A stretch of 64,000 nt of DNA from positions 11,160,001 through 11,224,000 of the forward strand of contig NC_065877.1 in NCBI RefSeq assembly GCF_933775445.1, in the 5' to 3' direction. The first letter of the stretch is position 1. Every line of letters starts with the position of its first letter. The position numbers and the translations under genes are program-made. This document shows, one piece after another, positions 36,833 through 47,303 of the stretch. The notes beneath the pieces were generated by a model that worked only from the letters and a program-made list of their open reading frames with translations, was not told the DNA's origin and ran no database searches. This stretch comes from Argentina anserina (Eukaryota > Streptophyta > Magnoliopsida > Rosales > Rosaceae).

Positions 36833-39334
36833 TGGTCGATCGACACCAATAGATGTGATTGGTATATATATTTAGGGACCGTGTAAAAATTTCATCCAAT
36901 TCGGACCTCGTTTAACCGTCGGAATTTTCGGTCAACTAAAAAAGTGGCGTTTTCACATATTTAAACCTCATTGACCGGGGCTTTGCCAAATAGATTTCTT
37001 CAGTTCGACCGCGCACGATATGTAATAAAAATTAGGTGATTTCAAATATGTAAACAAATTTCCACATTCACATCTTGGTAATTGGTCCTCCCTTAGGGCA
37101 TGTTAGTGTTGTTTTTGGTTTACCGGAAATTCCGACGGTTAAACGAGGTCCGAATTGCATGAAATTTTAAAATGATCATTAAATATATATATTGATCACA
37201 TCGGATGGTGTCGATCGATTCCGAGAAGTTTCCTTCATATAGTCGCTTCATAATGTGATAGTTTTATTATAAACCTAATATAAGGTTATAATACATTAGT
37301 GGACACTTCGGCGATCGACAACTCAAATTCAAAATATGGTCGATCGACACCAATAGATGTGATTGGTATATATATTTAGGGACCGTGTAAAAATTTCATC
37401 CAATTCGGACCTCGTTTAACCGTCGGAATTTTCGGTCAACTAAAAAAGTGGCGTTTTCACATATTTAAACCTCATTGACCGGGGCTTTGCCAAATAGATT
37501 TCTTCAGTTCGACCGCGCACGATATGTAATAAAAATTAGGTGATTTCAAATATGTAAACAAATTTCCACATTCACATCTTGGTAATTGGTCCTCCCTTAG
37601 GGCATGTTAGTGTTGTTTTTGGTTTACCGGAAATTCCGACGGTTAAACGAGGTCCGAATTGCATGAAATTTTAAAATGATCATTAAATATATATATTGAT
37701 CACATCGGATGGTGTCGATCGATTCCGAGAAGTTTCCTTCATATAGTCGCTTCATAATGTGATAGTTTTATTATAAACCTAATATAAGGTTATAATACAT
37801 TAGTGGACACTTCGACGATCGATAACTCAAATTCAAAATATGGTCGATCGACACCAGTAGATGTGATCGGTATATATATTTAGGGAACCCGTAAAAATTT
37901 CGTCCGTTTTGGACATGGTTTGACCGTTCGTACCAACGGTCAACTAAAAAAGAGGCGTTTTGACATATTTAAACCTCATTGACCGGGGCTTTGCCAAATA
38001 GATTTCTTCAGTTCGACCGCGCACGATAGGTAATAAAAATTAGGTGATTTCAAATATGTAAACAAATTTATATATTCACATCTTGGTAATTGGTCTCCCC
38101 TTAGGGCATATTAGTGTTGTTTTTTGTTTACCGGAAATTTTGACGGTTAAACGAGGTCCGAATTGCATGAAATTTTAAAATGATCATTAAATATATATAT
38201 TGATCACATCGGATGGTGTCGATCGATTCCGAGAAGTTTCCTTCATATAGTCGCTTCATAATGTGATAGTTTTATTATAAACCTAATATAAGGTTATAAT
38301 ACATTAGTGGACACTTCGGCGATCGACAACTCAAATTCAAAATATGGTCGATCGACACCATTAGATGTGATCGGTATATATATTTAGGGACCCCGTAAAA
38401 ATTTCATCCGTTTTGGACATGGTTGGACCGTTCGTATCAACGGTCAACTAAAAAAGAGGCGTTTTGACATATTTAAACCTCATTGACTGAGGCTTTGCCA
38501 AATAGATTTATTCAGTTCGACCGCGCACGATAGGTAACAAAAATTAGGTGATTTCATATATGCAAACGGCTTTCAGCATTCACATATTTGTAATAAGTCC
38601 TCCCTTAGGGCATAATAGTGGTGTTTTCGATTTACCAAAAATTCCGACGGTCAAACGAAGTCCGAATTGGATGAAATTTTTACAGGGTCACTAAATATAT
38701 ATACCAATCACATCGGCTGGTGTTGATCGATCCCGACAAGTTTCTTTCATAGAGTTGCTTCATAATGCGTTAGTTTTAATATAAACCTAATATAAAGGGT
38801 ATGATACATTAGTTGACGCTTCGACGATCAATAACTCTAGTTCGAAATAAGGTCGATCGACACCAGTAGATGTGATCGGTATATATATTTAGGGAACCCG
38901 TAAAAATTTCGTCCGTTTTGGATATTGTTTGACCGTCCGTACCTACGGTTAACAAAGAAAAAGGCGTTTTGACATATTAAAATCTTCTTTGACCGGGGCT
39001 TTGCCAAATTGGTTTCCTTGGTGCGACCACACATAATCGGTGACAAACATTAGGTGATTTCAGATATGCAAACGACTTTTTGTGTTCGCATTTTGGTAAT
39101 GGGTCTTCTCTTATGACATATTAGTGTTGTTTTCGGTTTACCGGAAATTCCGACGGTCAAACGAGTTCCGAATTGGATGAAATTTTTACAGGGTCACTAA
39201 ATATATATACTGATCATATCTACTGGTGTCGATCGATCCCAAGAAGTTTCTTTAATATAGTTGCTTCATAATGCAATAGTTTTATTTTAAACCTAATAAA
39301 ATATGTATGTATAATATTTTATTATTTGGCGGGC

Positions 39335-39682
39335 TTTTACGGGCCGGGCCTTGCGGGCTTTTGGCGGGCCGGGTCTCACGGGCCTTGCGGGCTTTTGGCG
39401 GGCCGGGCCCACGGGCCGGGCCGGGTTTCACACCTCTAATTTAAGCCCGGCCCTCTACCCACGGAAGCGGGCTTTGGCGGGCTTTCTCGCGGGCCGGGCC
39501 GGGTAAAAGCCCGTCGGGCTTGCGGGCCTCCGCGGGCTTTTCGGGTCCACGGGCTAAATGATGAGGTCTAGTCACAGTCTCTAAAATAGAAAAACCGAAC
39601 CGAACCGAACCGAATTTAAAATTTGGGTTGGGTTATGGGTTTTGTCCAAAACCGAACCGAATGGACCCGTGTCCACCCCTTA
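39335..39682. repeat. GC-rich right arm of the hAT-like element
   Basis: Dense (GGGCC)n / GCGGGCTTTT repeats (39335-39560), with TTTCACACCTCT at 39425-39436 resembling an internal hAT terminus, then CCGAACCGAACCG and TTGGGTTGGG motifs to the terminal repeat. It suggests one hAT element inserted into, or chimeric with, another. Confidence 0.6.
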
Positions 39683-39690
39683 GTAAATCC

Positions 39691-40030
39691 TGCCAATTAG
39701 ACGTACTCCTACATATATCTTTTCTTTTCTGTTAAATAATGAATCACGCATATGGACATCTGAATCAATATCAGAATGTACACAATATTCAACTTCTATT
39801 TACCAATAAATTAAATTACTCGTTGAGGACGACTAATTTTAGTCGTGTTGCTGTCTTTTAGTCTTTCTCATTATCCTATGTACAATTTTTAAGCATAGAT
39901 AATAATTTTATGATTACCTGAAGAGCTCATGAGATTGAGCTTGATTATTCGTCGTGACAAATTGTAGCATACTAGCATAGATATTAGATAATGAGCTTGA
40001 TATTTTAAGCATATATAATAGTTTTATGAG
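39691..40030. repeat. Paralogous flank block A1 (right half)
   Basis: Aligns with about 51640-51960: shared TCGTTGAGGACGACTA, TTTAGTCGTGTTGCTGTCTT, ATTATCCTATGTA and AGAGCTCATGAGATT. It is the counterpart of 29131-29719, separated from it by the hAT-like element. Confidence 0.75.
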
Positions 40031-41750
40031 ATGATAAAAATGATTGTTGGCCTCAAGGCAATTTGTCTAAAAAAATGATTATATATAACGTCACACGTAC
40101 CTGGGTAAACAGAGCAATTTTTGGGCTTGTCCTGGAAGGTGGACTCAATGTGTTTGTTCTCAATGTTTTAAATGTAACCCCAATTCGATCCTTTAGCAAC
40201 AAAAAAAAAACTGCCTCTGAAGTCTGATCTCCCCTCATTTGTAAGAAGAAGCGGGGCTCATGCATGGATGTTGATTATGGTATGTATGTTGCGATAAATT
40301 ATAGATCGCGCTCTCTAGGGCTTGTGGAGAGGATTTAATCAATTTAGTGTCAATTTTTTACAAACCACTTTCATTGTCATACTGGGAGTATCCGCATCAT
40401 TCATGACAGTTATATACTTCAATGCCAAACTACATTATTAATATATACTAGCTTTGGCATGAAACCGTAGGGGTGTAATTTCACTATTTTGTACTCAAAT
40501 CCACTCCCACTACGTCCGAGCCTCAATCTTTGCAATTGTGGCTTTCTCGTGGCAGTTCTCTCCTTGCCAATCTTCCTTCTCTCATGGGTTGAATTTTGAC
40601 TTTTTGTTTTTGTTCAATTACTATTTTATCCGTTCGGCCGTAATTAAATAATAGAAAATAATATATTATAATTAGACAATATTTGAATTAACTAAAAACT
40701 CATTTTTTTAAATATTTTTATACAAATTAGAACATAAGTTTAAGCCAAAAAGTGAGTTGACTCAAAACTGATTAAGTAATTGATGCTTAAATGTCTAAAA
40801 TACGATTATTTTCGTGAAAATTACCAAGCTGCTACTTCCAGAACTAACAAGATTCTCTCTCCTCATTTTTTAGTTTTTTTCGATAATTTAAGTTTTCCGA
40901 CCAAACCACCAGCAATTTAGAAGTGAGCTAAGATATAAAGTTGTTCCTTACATCATGAGCTTTCATTTAAGTACGTATCATATTGCATATTTATTAGAAA
41001 CTTTGAAATTTCGAAATTTGTTCACCAAGAACCACAATAGCAGCTAGACTCATAGTCGGCAATAGGAGGTGCATTCCAAGACGATATTAATAACTAGCTT
41101 CATAATAGACAGTAGCATGTAGCTTCTAAATTGATAGTATCAGCTAGTTTCTTTGTCGATAGAAATATATAATCTCTCAGTCGACAGTATCACATTTCTA
41201 ATCGGTAGTAACAAGTAGCTTCTCAGTCCATAGTAGGAGGTACCCATGTAGATATGACATGTGATAGTGTGAATGAATTTGGAATTGTGTTAGATGTGAT
41301 GAGCTAAAGATGGGTAAAAAAGTAAAATATCATATAACATGTGCCAACTTGCCATCATATTGTCTTTATATGTAACTTTTGGTCCTAATTTGTTCTATTA
41401 AATTATGGAGTTTTTTGTAAACCAAATTGTTGTCGAGTACTTTTGAGTAGTTTATTAATTAAAGAATAAGTAGATCTTAATAAATCATGGGTAATTTTGA
41501 CACTTCAAAAATTTAACCATTTTAATCTCCTTCTGACTTTATTAATTTAACAAAATACTATTAAGTACCTAATAATATTTTAATTAACACAAAACTCACT
41601 TCATAATTTTCTTGAGTAAATTAGGACAACATATTATATTTTAAGACCAGCATGTTGTCAAGGTACCACATGGTTTTACTAGAATTACCGTTTTACCCCT
41701 CCATTGACCATATATATAACCCAATTTTGATTGAAACCACGATGGTCTCA
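40031..41750. other. AT-rich intergenic region
   Basis: No gene recognised. Around 41050-41240 a loosely repeated theme appears (TAGCTTC...GTCGATAGTA-like words with ~35-50-base spacing). The remainder is AT-rich without credible frames. Confidence 0.4.
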
Positions 41751-42860
41751 GTAGCAACGCAAATCTCTCACACATGATCATTGTTGTCCTCTACCGATTC
41801 TACCTTCTCTTTTATCCTAACCTTAGTTCATTAGAGATTCAGAAGACGAATCGGAGTTTCAAAAGCTCGTCGAAAATTTCAAAACATCGTCAAAGTTCGT
41901 CCTTTTTTGGATCATTCGTCGGAAATTACAGTCGGTGAGTTCGTCTTCTCCTTCAGATCATTTGTCACAAACTGAGACTTCTAATCTCCCGAGCTTATCT
42001 TCTTGATCGAATTCTAGGTTAGATTTAAGCTTTTATTTCGATTTCATTGTGAAATTTTCTGGATCTTATGCAGTTTCATGTTTTCTATCTCTATTTAGTA
42101 ATGTAGTAGCAGGTTTATTGTTGTTTTGTATTGTTGAATCAGTGCAGTAGCAGTATTAGTTTGTTTTGGGATGATGTCCAGTTTTCTATTATTGTTCTAA
42201 TTTACATAGTAGCAGGTAATTGTTTGTTTTATTGTTGAATCAGCACAGTAGCAGTATTAGTTAGTTTTGAAATATGTAGTTGTTTGCGTTTACACAGTAG
42301 CAGTTTCTATATTCTAATCATTTTGTGAAATAGATGTTTGTGAAATTGATTAGTTGTTTAGATCTATCAACTCAGTAGCAGATTACTATAAGTATTTTTC
42401 AATCAAGATAGTAGCAGATTACTGATAGTAGCAATATTAGTTAGTTATAGTTGTTTGTGTTTACACAGTAGCAGTATTAGTTAGTTTTAAATATGTAGTT
42501 GTTTGTGTTTACACAGTAGTAGTATAGATGTGATTATTTTGTAAAATAAATGTTTGTGAAATTGATTAGTTGTTTAGATCTATCAACTCAGTAGCAGATT
42601 ACTGTCATCTTGTATTTTTCAATCAAGATAGTAGCAGATTACTGATAGTAGTAGTATTAGTTAGTTTTGAAATGTGTAGTTTGTGTTTACACAGTAGCAG
42701 TATAGATCTAATCATTTTGTGAAATAGATTGGTTGTTTAGATCTATCAACTCAGAAGCAGATTACTATCCTCTTGTATTTTCAATCAAGATAGTAACAGC
42801 ATCAGTTGTTTAGCAAATTTAATTTTTAATGCTTCTTTTGTTGTTTTGTAGTATGTCGAA
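41751..42860 (+). repeat. Leader-like segment and imperfect minisatellite built on AGTAGCAG
   Basis: Positions 41830-41935 look like a plant 5' leader ending at a GTGAGTTCG donor-like site. From about 42100 to 42830 a ~130-200-base pattern recurs imperfectly three to four times. It combines CAGTAGCAGTATTAGTTAG, TAGTTGTTTGTGTTTACA, TTGTTTAGATCTATCAACTC and CAATCAAGATAGTA. TTGTTTTGTAG at 42851 could be the acceptor. Whether this is a captured 5' UTR intron or an independent repeat is unresolved. Confidence 0.5.
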
Positions 42861-43319
42861 ACAATTATATGGCTGATTCACGTATGGAACAAAGACAGTT
42901 CTTTTACCTATTTCAGCAGTCACTACTTATGAACACATGTGTCTTGGACCTCATTGCTTTAAATCAGACAACATTTATATGTCGTATGATATATAAGTTT
43001 CATTGTCTAAGCTTTTCAAGGGATAAATTGATACTTACTGAATATTGTTAGATTGACGACATTTAATGTTGCCCTAGAACTAGGTATATATATTTCTAGT
43101 TAGAGGGGACGACATTTATGTGTCGCTTAGTTTGAGTTAAAAATTGGCCCAGGTTTTAGAGGGCTAATTTTGATGATTCCCTCCTAAAGTTGCCACGCGC
43201 CCAGGTCGTGTACACGTAATTTTGTCTTAAATTTATAGGAACACATAAATCTGTCGCCTAACTATGTCCTAAAAGTTGACTTAAATTTTGAAAAAACTAA
43301 TGCGGCATTCCGCCGCTTT

Positions 43320-43660
43320 CACAAAACAATTTCGTAAAAGCAAAACTCCTCTCTCTCTCTCTCTCTCTCTCAACATTTTGAGGTTTGGAGAGAAAACATT
43401 ATCTCGATCTCTGTCTTCTCTCAGCCCTCGATCTCATTGTTCTCTTGGCTCTTAATCTCTCTGTTCTCTCGAATCTGGGTAAGCAATTTCGACTTGGAAT
43501 TTGGGGATTTTGAGATTACGGTGTGAGATTTCAATGGTTTTTGCGGTTTCATTGCTTAAAATGAATTTAGAGATGAGATTTTCGATTGGGTTTTGTTATG
43601 AATTTGGGGATTTTTGGTTTGATTAGGTTTATTTTGCAGGGAAGAATTTGCTGGAATGGA
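43320..43660 (+). other. Captured 5' UTR exon and intron with (CT)n tract
   Basis: A (CT)n tract (43341-43371) and a pyrimidine-rich leader end at a donor-like site GG|GTAAGCAATTTCG near 43480. A T-rich intron-like stretch ends TTTTGCAG at about 43639. The pattern is that of a plant 5' UTR intron. Which gene it came from is not clear. Confidence 0.45.
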
Positions 43661-44049
43661 AGAATTTTCCAAGAGAGCTAAACACCCTAGAATTGCCCTT
43701 TTCTCCTTACTCTCACACCCTCAGCTGCAAACTCCCTTAATCTCTCTTTCCCCGACTTCTCTTTCTCTCATTGTCACCTCTGCTCTCCCCAGAACGGCCA
43801 TCTCCGGCGGTGACAAGCTTACACGAACATCATCATTCCATTTCTTTCACAAAACCGACCAAGATCCAAGTGAAATTGGCAACATTCATCAAACTTAGCT
43901 ATTGCGTGAAGCCTCCACAGTTCCTCCATCTTACTCAGTCTCAATCTCACCATTGAGATCTTGGACTTAGAGTGAGCTAATTGAGGGGCTCTAGAGTTCC
44001 TCCATCGACCCAAAGTCCTCCACTTCAGTCGATAATCGCAGAACCCTTG

Positions 44050-44611
44050 TCTTATTAACTTCAGTTTGCTATGGCAACCTAAAGACTGCTTCCACCGATC
44101 AAAACCTCAATGAGATTCTTCTTCAAATTAAGTCCTCCAAAGCCCCTGTAAGAACCAAACTCCCACCTCATATATATTTTCTCAGCCATCCCCTTAATTG
44201 CTTTACTGGGTCTTCTTATTTTGCATCTAATCGTTCTGGGTTTTAAAGTACATAACTTGATTGGTCTGAATTATATCATTATATGTATATATGAACTGTG
44301 CACCCCACGTGTTTGATGTATTGTCTCAATGAAACTGTGGCTTATTTTCCTATGTTTGTGATGAAGTTTGGTTTGTGCTCTTGTTTTCAGGTGTCGAGTG
44401 TGTAGCCAGATTCTTCCTGCATTCGGCAAGCTAAGTGACAGCTTCCCAAAGCTTTTGTTTGTCTATGCAGATATAGATGAGTGCCCTGAAACAACTCAGC
44501 ACATTCAGTATACGCCAACGTTTCAATTCTACAGAAAATGGTAAGAAGGTGGATGAGATGTTTGGTGTCGGCGAAGAGCCGCTTCATGATGGCTTGTGGT
44601 TGCACTCTTGA
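44050..44611 (+). pseudogene. Captured fragment of a thioredoxin-like 3-3 gene
   Basis: Exon 44070-44151 reads TDQNLNEILLQIKSSKAPV up to a GTAAGA donor. The next exon starts after TTTTCAG at 44391 with CRVCSQILPAFGKLSDSF and continues FVYADIDECPETTQH and YTPTFQFYR. A one- or two-base slip then shifts frame before KKVDEMFGVGEE...LWLHS and a stop, which is the normal C-terminus. This matches plant thioredoxin-like 3-3, including the WCxxC region, except that the short stretch between KAPV and the first Cys is missing. It is a broken, transposon-borne copy. Confidence 0.8.
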
Positions 44612-44993
44612 AGATGATGATGATGTAGGAATGACAAAAATGTCTAGGTATTGTCTTATGTATACATTATGATAATTTACAAATAGAATTATTATTGTAT
44701 TTATAAATTCCATTTCTACTATCTTGAGCTTCCATATTTGTAACTTTTATTGTACCAGAACTTTAAAAATGCGTAACTAATTTTGTAAAAATTGTTTTCA
44801 GGTGTTTCCAACTGTGAAATTTCCCCTAGGATGTTTAGTATAAGTGTTGTGAAGTCACCGACACTGAACAATATCATTGGAGTAGTTCATCATTTCTAAT
44901 CTTGTAACTTTATTTTCTTTGGTGCATGATCTATCATCTATGTACAGTTCATTGATGTTGATGTCTATTTAATATAAATTGTTTTTATTTTTA

Positions 44994-45088
44994 GTAAAGG
45001 GTAAGTGGACGGAATCTACTATATGGAACACTATTGTGGATCCATTAAATGGGGAACCATTCATTAAAGTTGATGAAATTGATGTGTA
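44994..45088 (+). pseudogene. Captured fragment of P5C dehydrogenase (ALDH12A-type)
   Basis: One frame reads VKGKWTESTIWNTIVDPLNG and continues EPFIKVDEIDV to a stop. This wording is the N-terminal region of plant delta-1-pyrroline-5-carboxylate dehydrogenase, the mitochondrial enzyme of proline breakdown. Only about 31 residues are present, so the identification rests on a short match. The stretch 44811-44900 just upstream may belong to the same or another captured gene; I do not recognise it. Confidence 0.6.
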
Positions 45089-45159
45089 AAGGTGTTCCTG
45101 GTTAAGATGTTGTTTTGTTTTTTTTGCTGGACCGTTTAGTTTATACTTCCTACTTGTTC

Positions 45160-46215
45160 AGGGAAAGTTGAAAATGTAAAACCAGCTTCAGCTAAGAGAA
45201 ATGATGGCAAACCTGATTCTTCTGGAAAGCAAAGGGTTAAGATTGAAGAACCAACTAAAGATGAGGCTGATTAAGATGATTCGGTTGACTCGGTATCTAT
45301 CTAAATTTGTTTTTGGCTTTAACCTTCTGTGCCTTCATCCATGTATGTGTTTTCGTATACAGAAACCTGGAACTGCTTTTTATCCAATCCTTATTTTTTT
45401 TTGTTCGTGGTTTAGAATTTTATTGCATGGTTATAAATGTTGTAAAGGTATTAATGTTGGTTCATTTTTTTTATAGAGTGATGATGATTCTGATGAGCAA
45501 GATAAAGACACCCCCCCCCCCTTGAGAAGGTATTTTAATTAGCTGGTCTTGTGAAAATAATTTTCCCTAGATTAATATGAGTTGTGTTGAATTTACTATG
45601 TGGTTTAATCATCTTATATTGATTTTGTGTTTTTGTTTTTTTATCCAAATTTGAAGCTTGAATCTAAGGAAATAACCCAAATCCCTTGATCTGCTAAAAC
45701 TCTAGTTTCTGCTAAGAAGGCAAAGATAGTCACCACTACTCATCATAATGGTAATCTCTGGTAAATGTTCTTTTGGATTCCTCTGTATGTAAAATTGTAA
45801 GTGCAAATTTTACAGTTTAGCTGCTAAATTATGAGCTTTATATTTGGTGAATGCATGGTTTTGTGCAAGGCATAGATGGTGGGTGACCCTTTTAATTGTT
45901 ATTTCCAAATTTCTGTTCTATATATAAATAAGCTTCATTGTTGTTGCATAGTCTGATGTACAAGGAGTTTGGTTTTTGTACTTTGTGAACATTCCCCTTA
46001 TGCTCATTTTATGCTGATCTTTTTCTTTCTTAAAGATGGCAAGAAGGTCGGCCACACAAATACACCACACCCTGCAACGAAGAGAAAGACTCCTGCCACT
46101 GATAAGTCCAAGACACAAACTCCAGAGTCTGCTGGTGGTAACACTTGCAGCAAGGCATTTGGTTTAGATGGGGCTCTTCAATGTAAGCACTGGTATATGG
46201 ACAAATATAACTGAA
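45160..46215 (+). pseudogene. Captured fragments of an HD2-type histone deacetylase (HDT) gene
   Basis: Exon-like pieces in order: VKPASAKRNDGKPDSSGKQ with IEEPTKDEAD and an in-frame stop (45177-45290); an acidic SDDDSDEQDKD (45477-45515); SAKTLVSAKKAKIV (45690-45750); and GKKVGHTNTPHPATKRKTPA...ESAGGNTCSKAFGLDGALQCKH (46035-46195). The last is the Lys/Thr/Pro-rich tail and degenerate C2H2 finger of plant HD2 proteins. GT-AG-like introns separate the pieces. Stops and the absence of the N-terminal MEFWG core mark it as non-functional. Confidence 0.68.
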
Positions 46216-46577
46216 GTACCATTGGAGCAGATCCTACTATTGGAGCAAGTACTTTTGTTGAAAAGCAATTAAGCAAATGATGCAACTCATTCCACTACAT
46301 CCAAGAATTTTAGGTGAACTAATCTCTTGATCATGATTCTTTGGCATTATATGTATGCTTATATGTGGAATTGGGGATGTATTTGTTGTTTAGAGTGACT
46401 GATTATGAATGTTGGTTTTACCGCTCTATGAATGGGAAAATTTTATTTTCTAGACTGTGTTTTTTTTGTCTACTCTAAATGTTATAGCAATAACAAGAAA
46501 TGACGTCTGAAGAAGAAAACAACTACAAATATGGTGACAAATGAGATGTTATATGGTGCCATAGTTATACTCACACG

Positions 46578-46617
<40 letters not shown>

Positions 46618-46660
46618 GAATTAAAACAAAATAAAAAGGGTGTTATATGTTGCCAGGTCT
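46216..46660. other. HDT-fragment 3' flank inside the CACTA-like block, with CA/TA repeat
   Basis: Likely 3' UTR of the captured HDT piece, then a (CA)n(TA)n tract at 46576-46617. No gene. Confidence 0.4.
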
Positions 46661-47032
46661 ATGCTCAAAAGACATTTATCTGTCGTTTGAAACCATTCAA
46701 AACGACATTTATATGTCACCAGAAGATCTAATTAACCTACCAAAAGAGAGTATCAAGCACGAAACTATATGTCACCTCATGTTGAAATTTCTATATGTCG
46801 CATAGTAGCTTATTGTCGGTAGGGCTATTGGGTGACGTATAATATATATCGCTAGAAACCATATCAGACAACATAAGACTTTTTTTTTCTCATATGTCAC
46901 CTAATACACTTTCCAACAACAGATATTATATGTCGCATGATAGCTATAACAACGACATGCTACTAGGCGACATGTTTGAATTTTCTTTAGCGACACAACA
47001 CATATGTCGCCTGAAGGCATAATTGGCCTAGT

Positions 47033-47303
47033 GATTACAACATTGTGCATGCTTTTCATCACGAAAGCACAACCTGCTTTAAACATCACTAGTCCAATCT
47101 CATTGGAATTAACAAGTGAAAGTATTCAATTCACAATTCAAAACGCAAAATATAGTAGATAATAGCCAACGTGTTTCGACCTATCATATCAAATTACAAG
47201 ATCCCAAGTTCTTTTTAAATGAAAAATATTTGCCAAAGTAGCACTATTTTCATAGAGGATTCTAAATTTCTAATCCACCAAATTCCTAACTATAGTAGCA
47301 GTT
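47033..47303. other. Flank right of the CACTA-type terminus
   Basis: AT-rich, non-coding; it runs into the 3' end of the minus-strand gene. Confidence 0.35.

Larger units (their letters stand above)
30534..37197 (+). repeat. 3332-bp tandem duplication inside the array
   Basis: Segment 30534-33865 is followed directly by a copy at 33866-37197. Every line I compared was identical, including unit-specific variants such as the GACCCCAT and TCGGCATTCGC spellings and the GC-rich inserts at about 32980-33420 and 36310-36750. Junctions fall in ACATCGG, at the same phase of the 505-bp monomer, which is what unequal crossing-over between monomers would give. Confidence 0.93.
30076..39290 (+). repeat. 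Tandem array of ~505-bp monomers with inverted-repeat arms
   Basis: The word GCTTCATAATGCGATAG (or close variants) recurs at 30076, 30581, 31086, 31591, 32096, 32601, 33913, 34418, 34923, 35428, 35933, 37245, 37749, 38253, 38757 and 39263. Spacing is 505 bases in the first part and 504-506 in the last. Two further partial units lie at about 33500 and 36832. Within a unit, for example 30674-31063, the left arm starting GGTCGATCGACACCAG is the imperfect inverse of the right arm ending CTGGTGTCGATCGATCC. The complementarity extends over roughly 100 bases per arm. A ~115-base spacer links units. All units point the same way. Confidence 0.92.
29728..39682. mobile_element. ~10-kb non-autonomous hAT-like element filled with a satellite array
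   Basis: The left end TAGGGGTGGACA (29728-29739) and right end TGTCCACCCCTTA (39670-39682) are inverted repeats, with one extra A on the right. They are flanked by (C)TAAATCC (29720-29727) and (G)TAAATCC (39683-39690), a 7-of-8 target duplication. Both arms continue with (CCGAA)n / TTGGGTTGGG-type subterminal repeats (about 29750-29915 and 39590-39665). No transposase frame exists inside. The interior (30076 to about 39290) is a tandem array of ~505-bp monomers with two intruding GC-rich segments. Confidence 0.75.
42960..47032. mobile_element. CACTA-type (Pack-CACTA-like) element carrying gene fragments
   Basis: Short motifs of the type GACATTTATATGTCGC, in both orientations, cluster at 42966-43260 and again at 46668-47010, as subterminal repeats do in CACTA elements. 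The right block ends GGCATAATTGGCCTAGTG at 47032, giving a TAGTG terminus. I could not find a matching CACTA start on the left, so that limit is the first subterminal motif and is approximate. The interior has no transposase; it holds exon fragments of three cellular genes. Confidence 0.6.

Noticed and set aside
30076..39290. CRISPR-like array
   Set aside because: Units are ~505 bases with no short repeat/unique spacer alternation, in a plant nuclear sequence.
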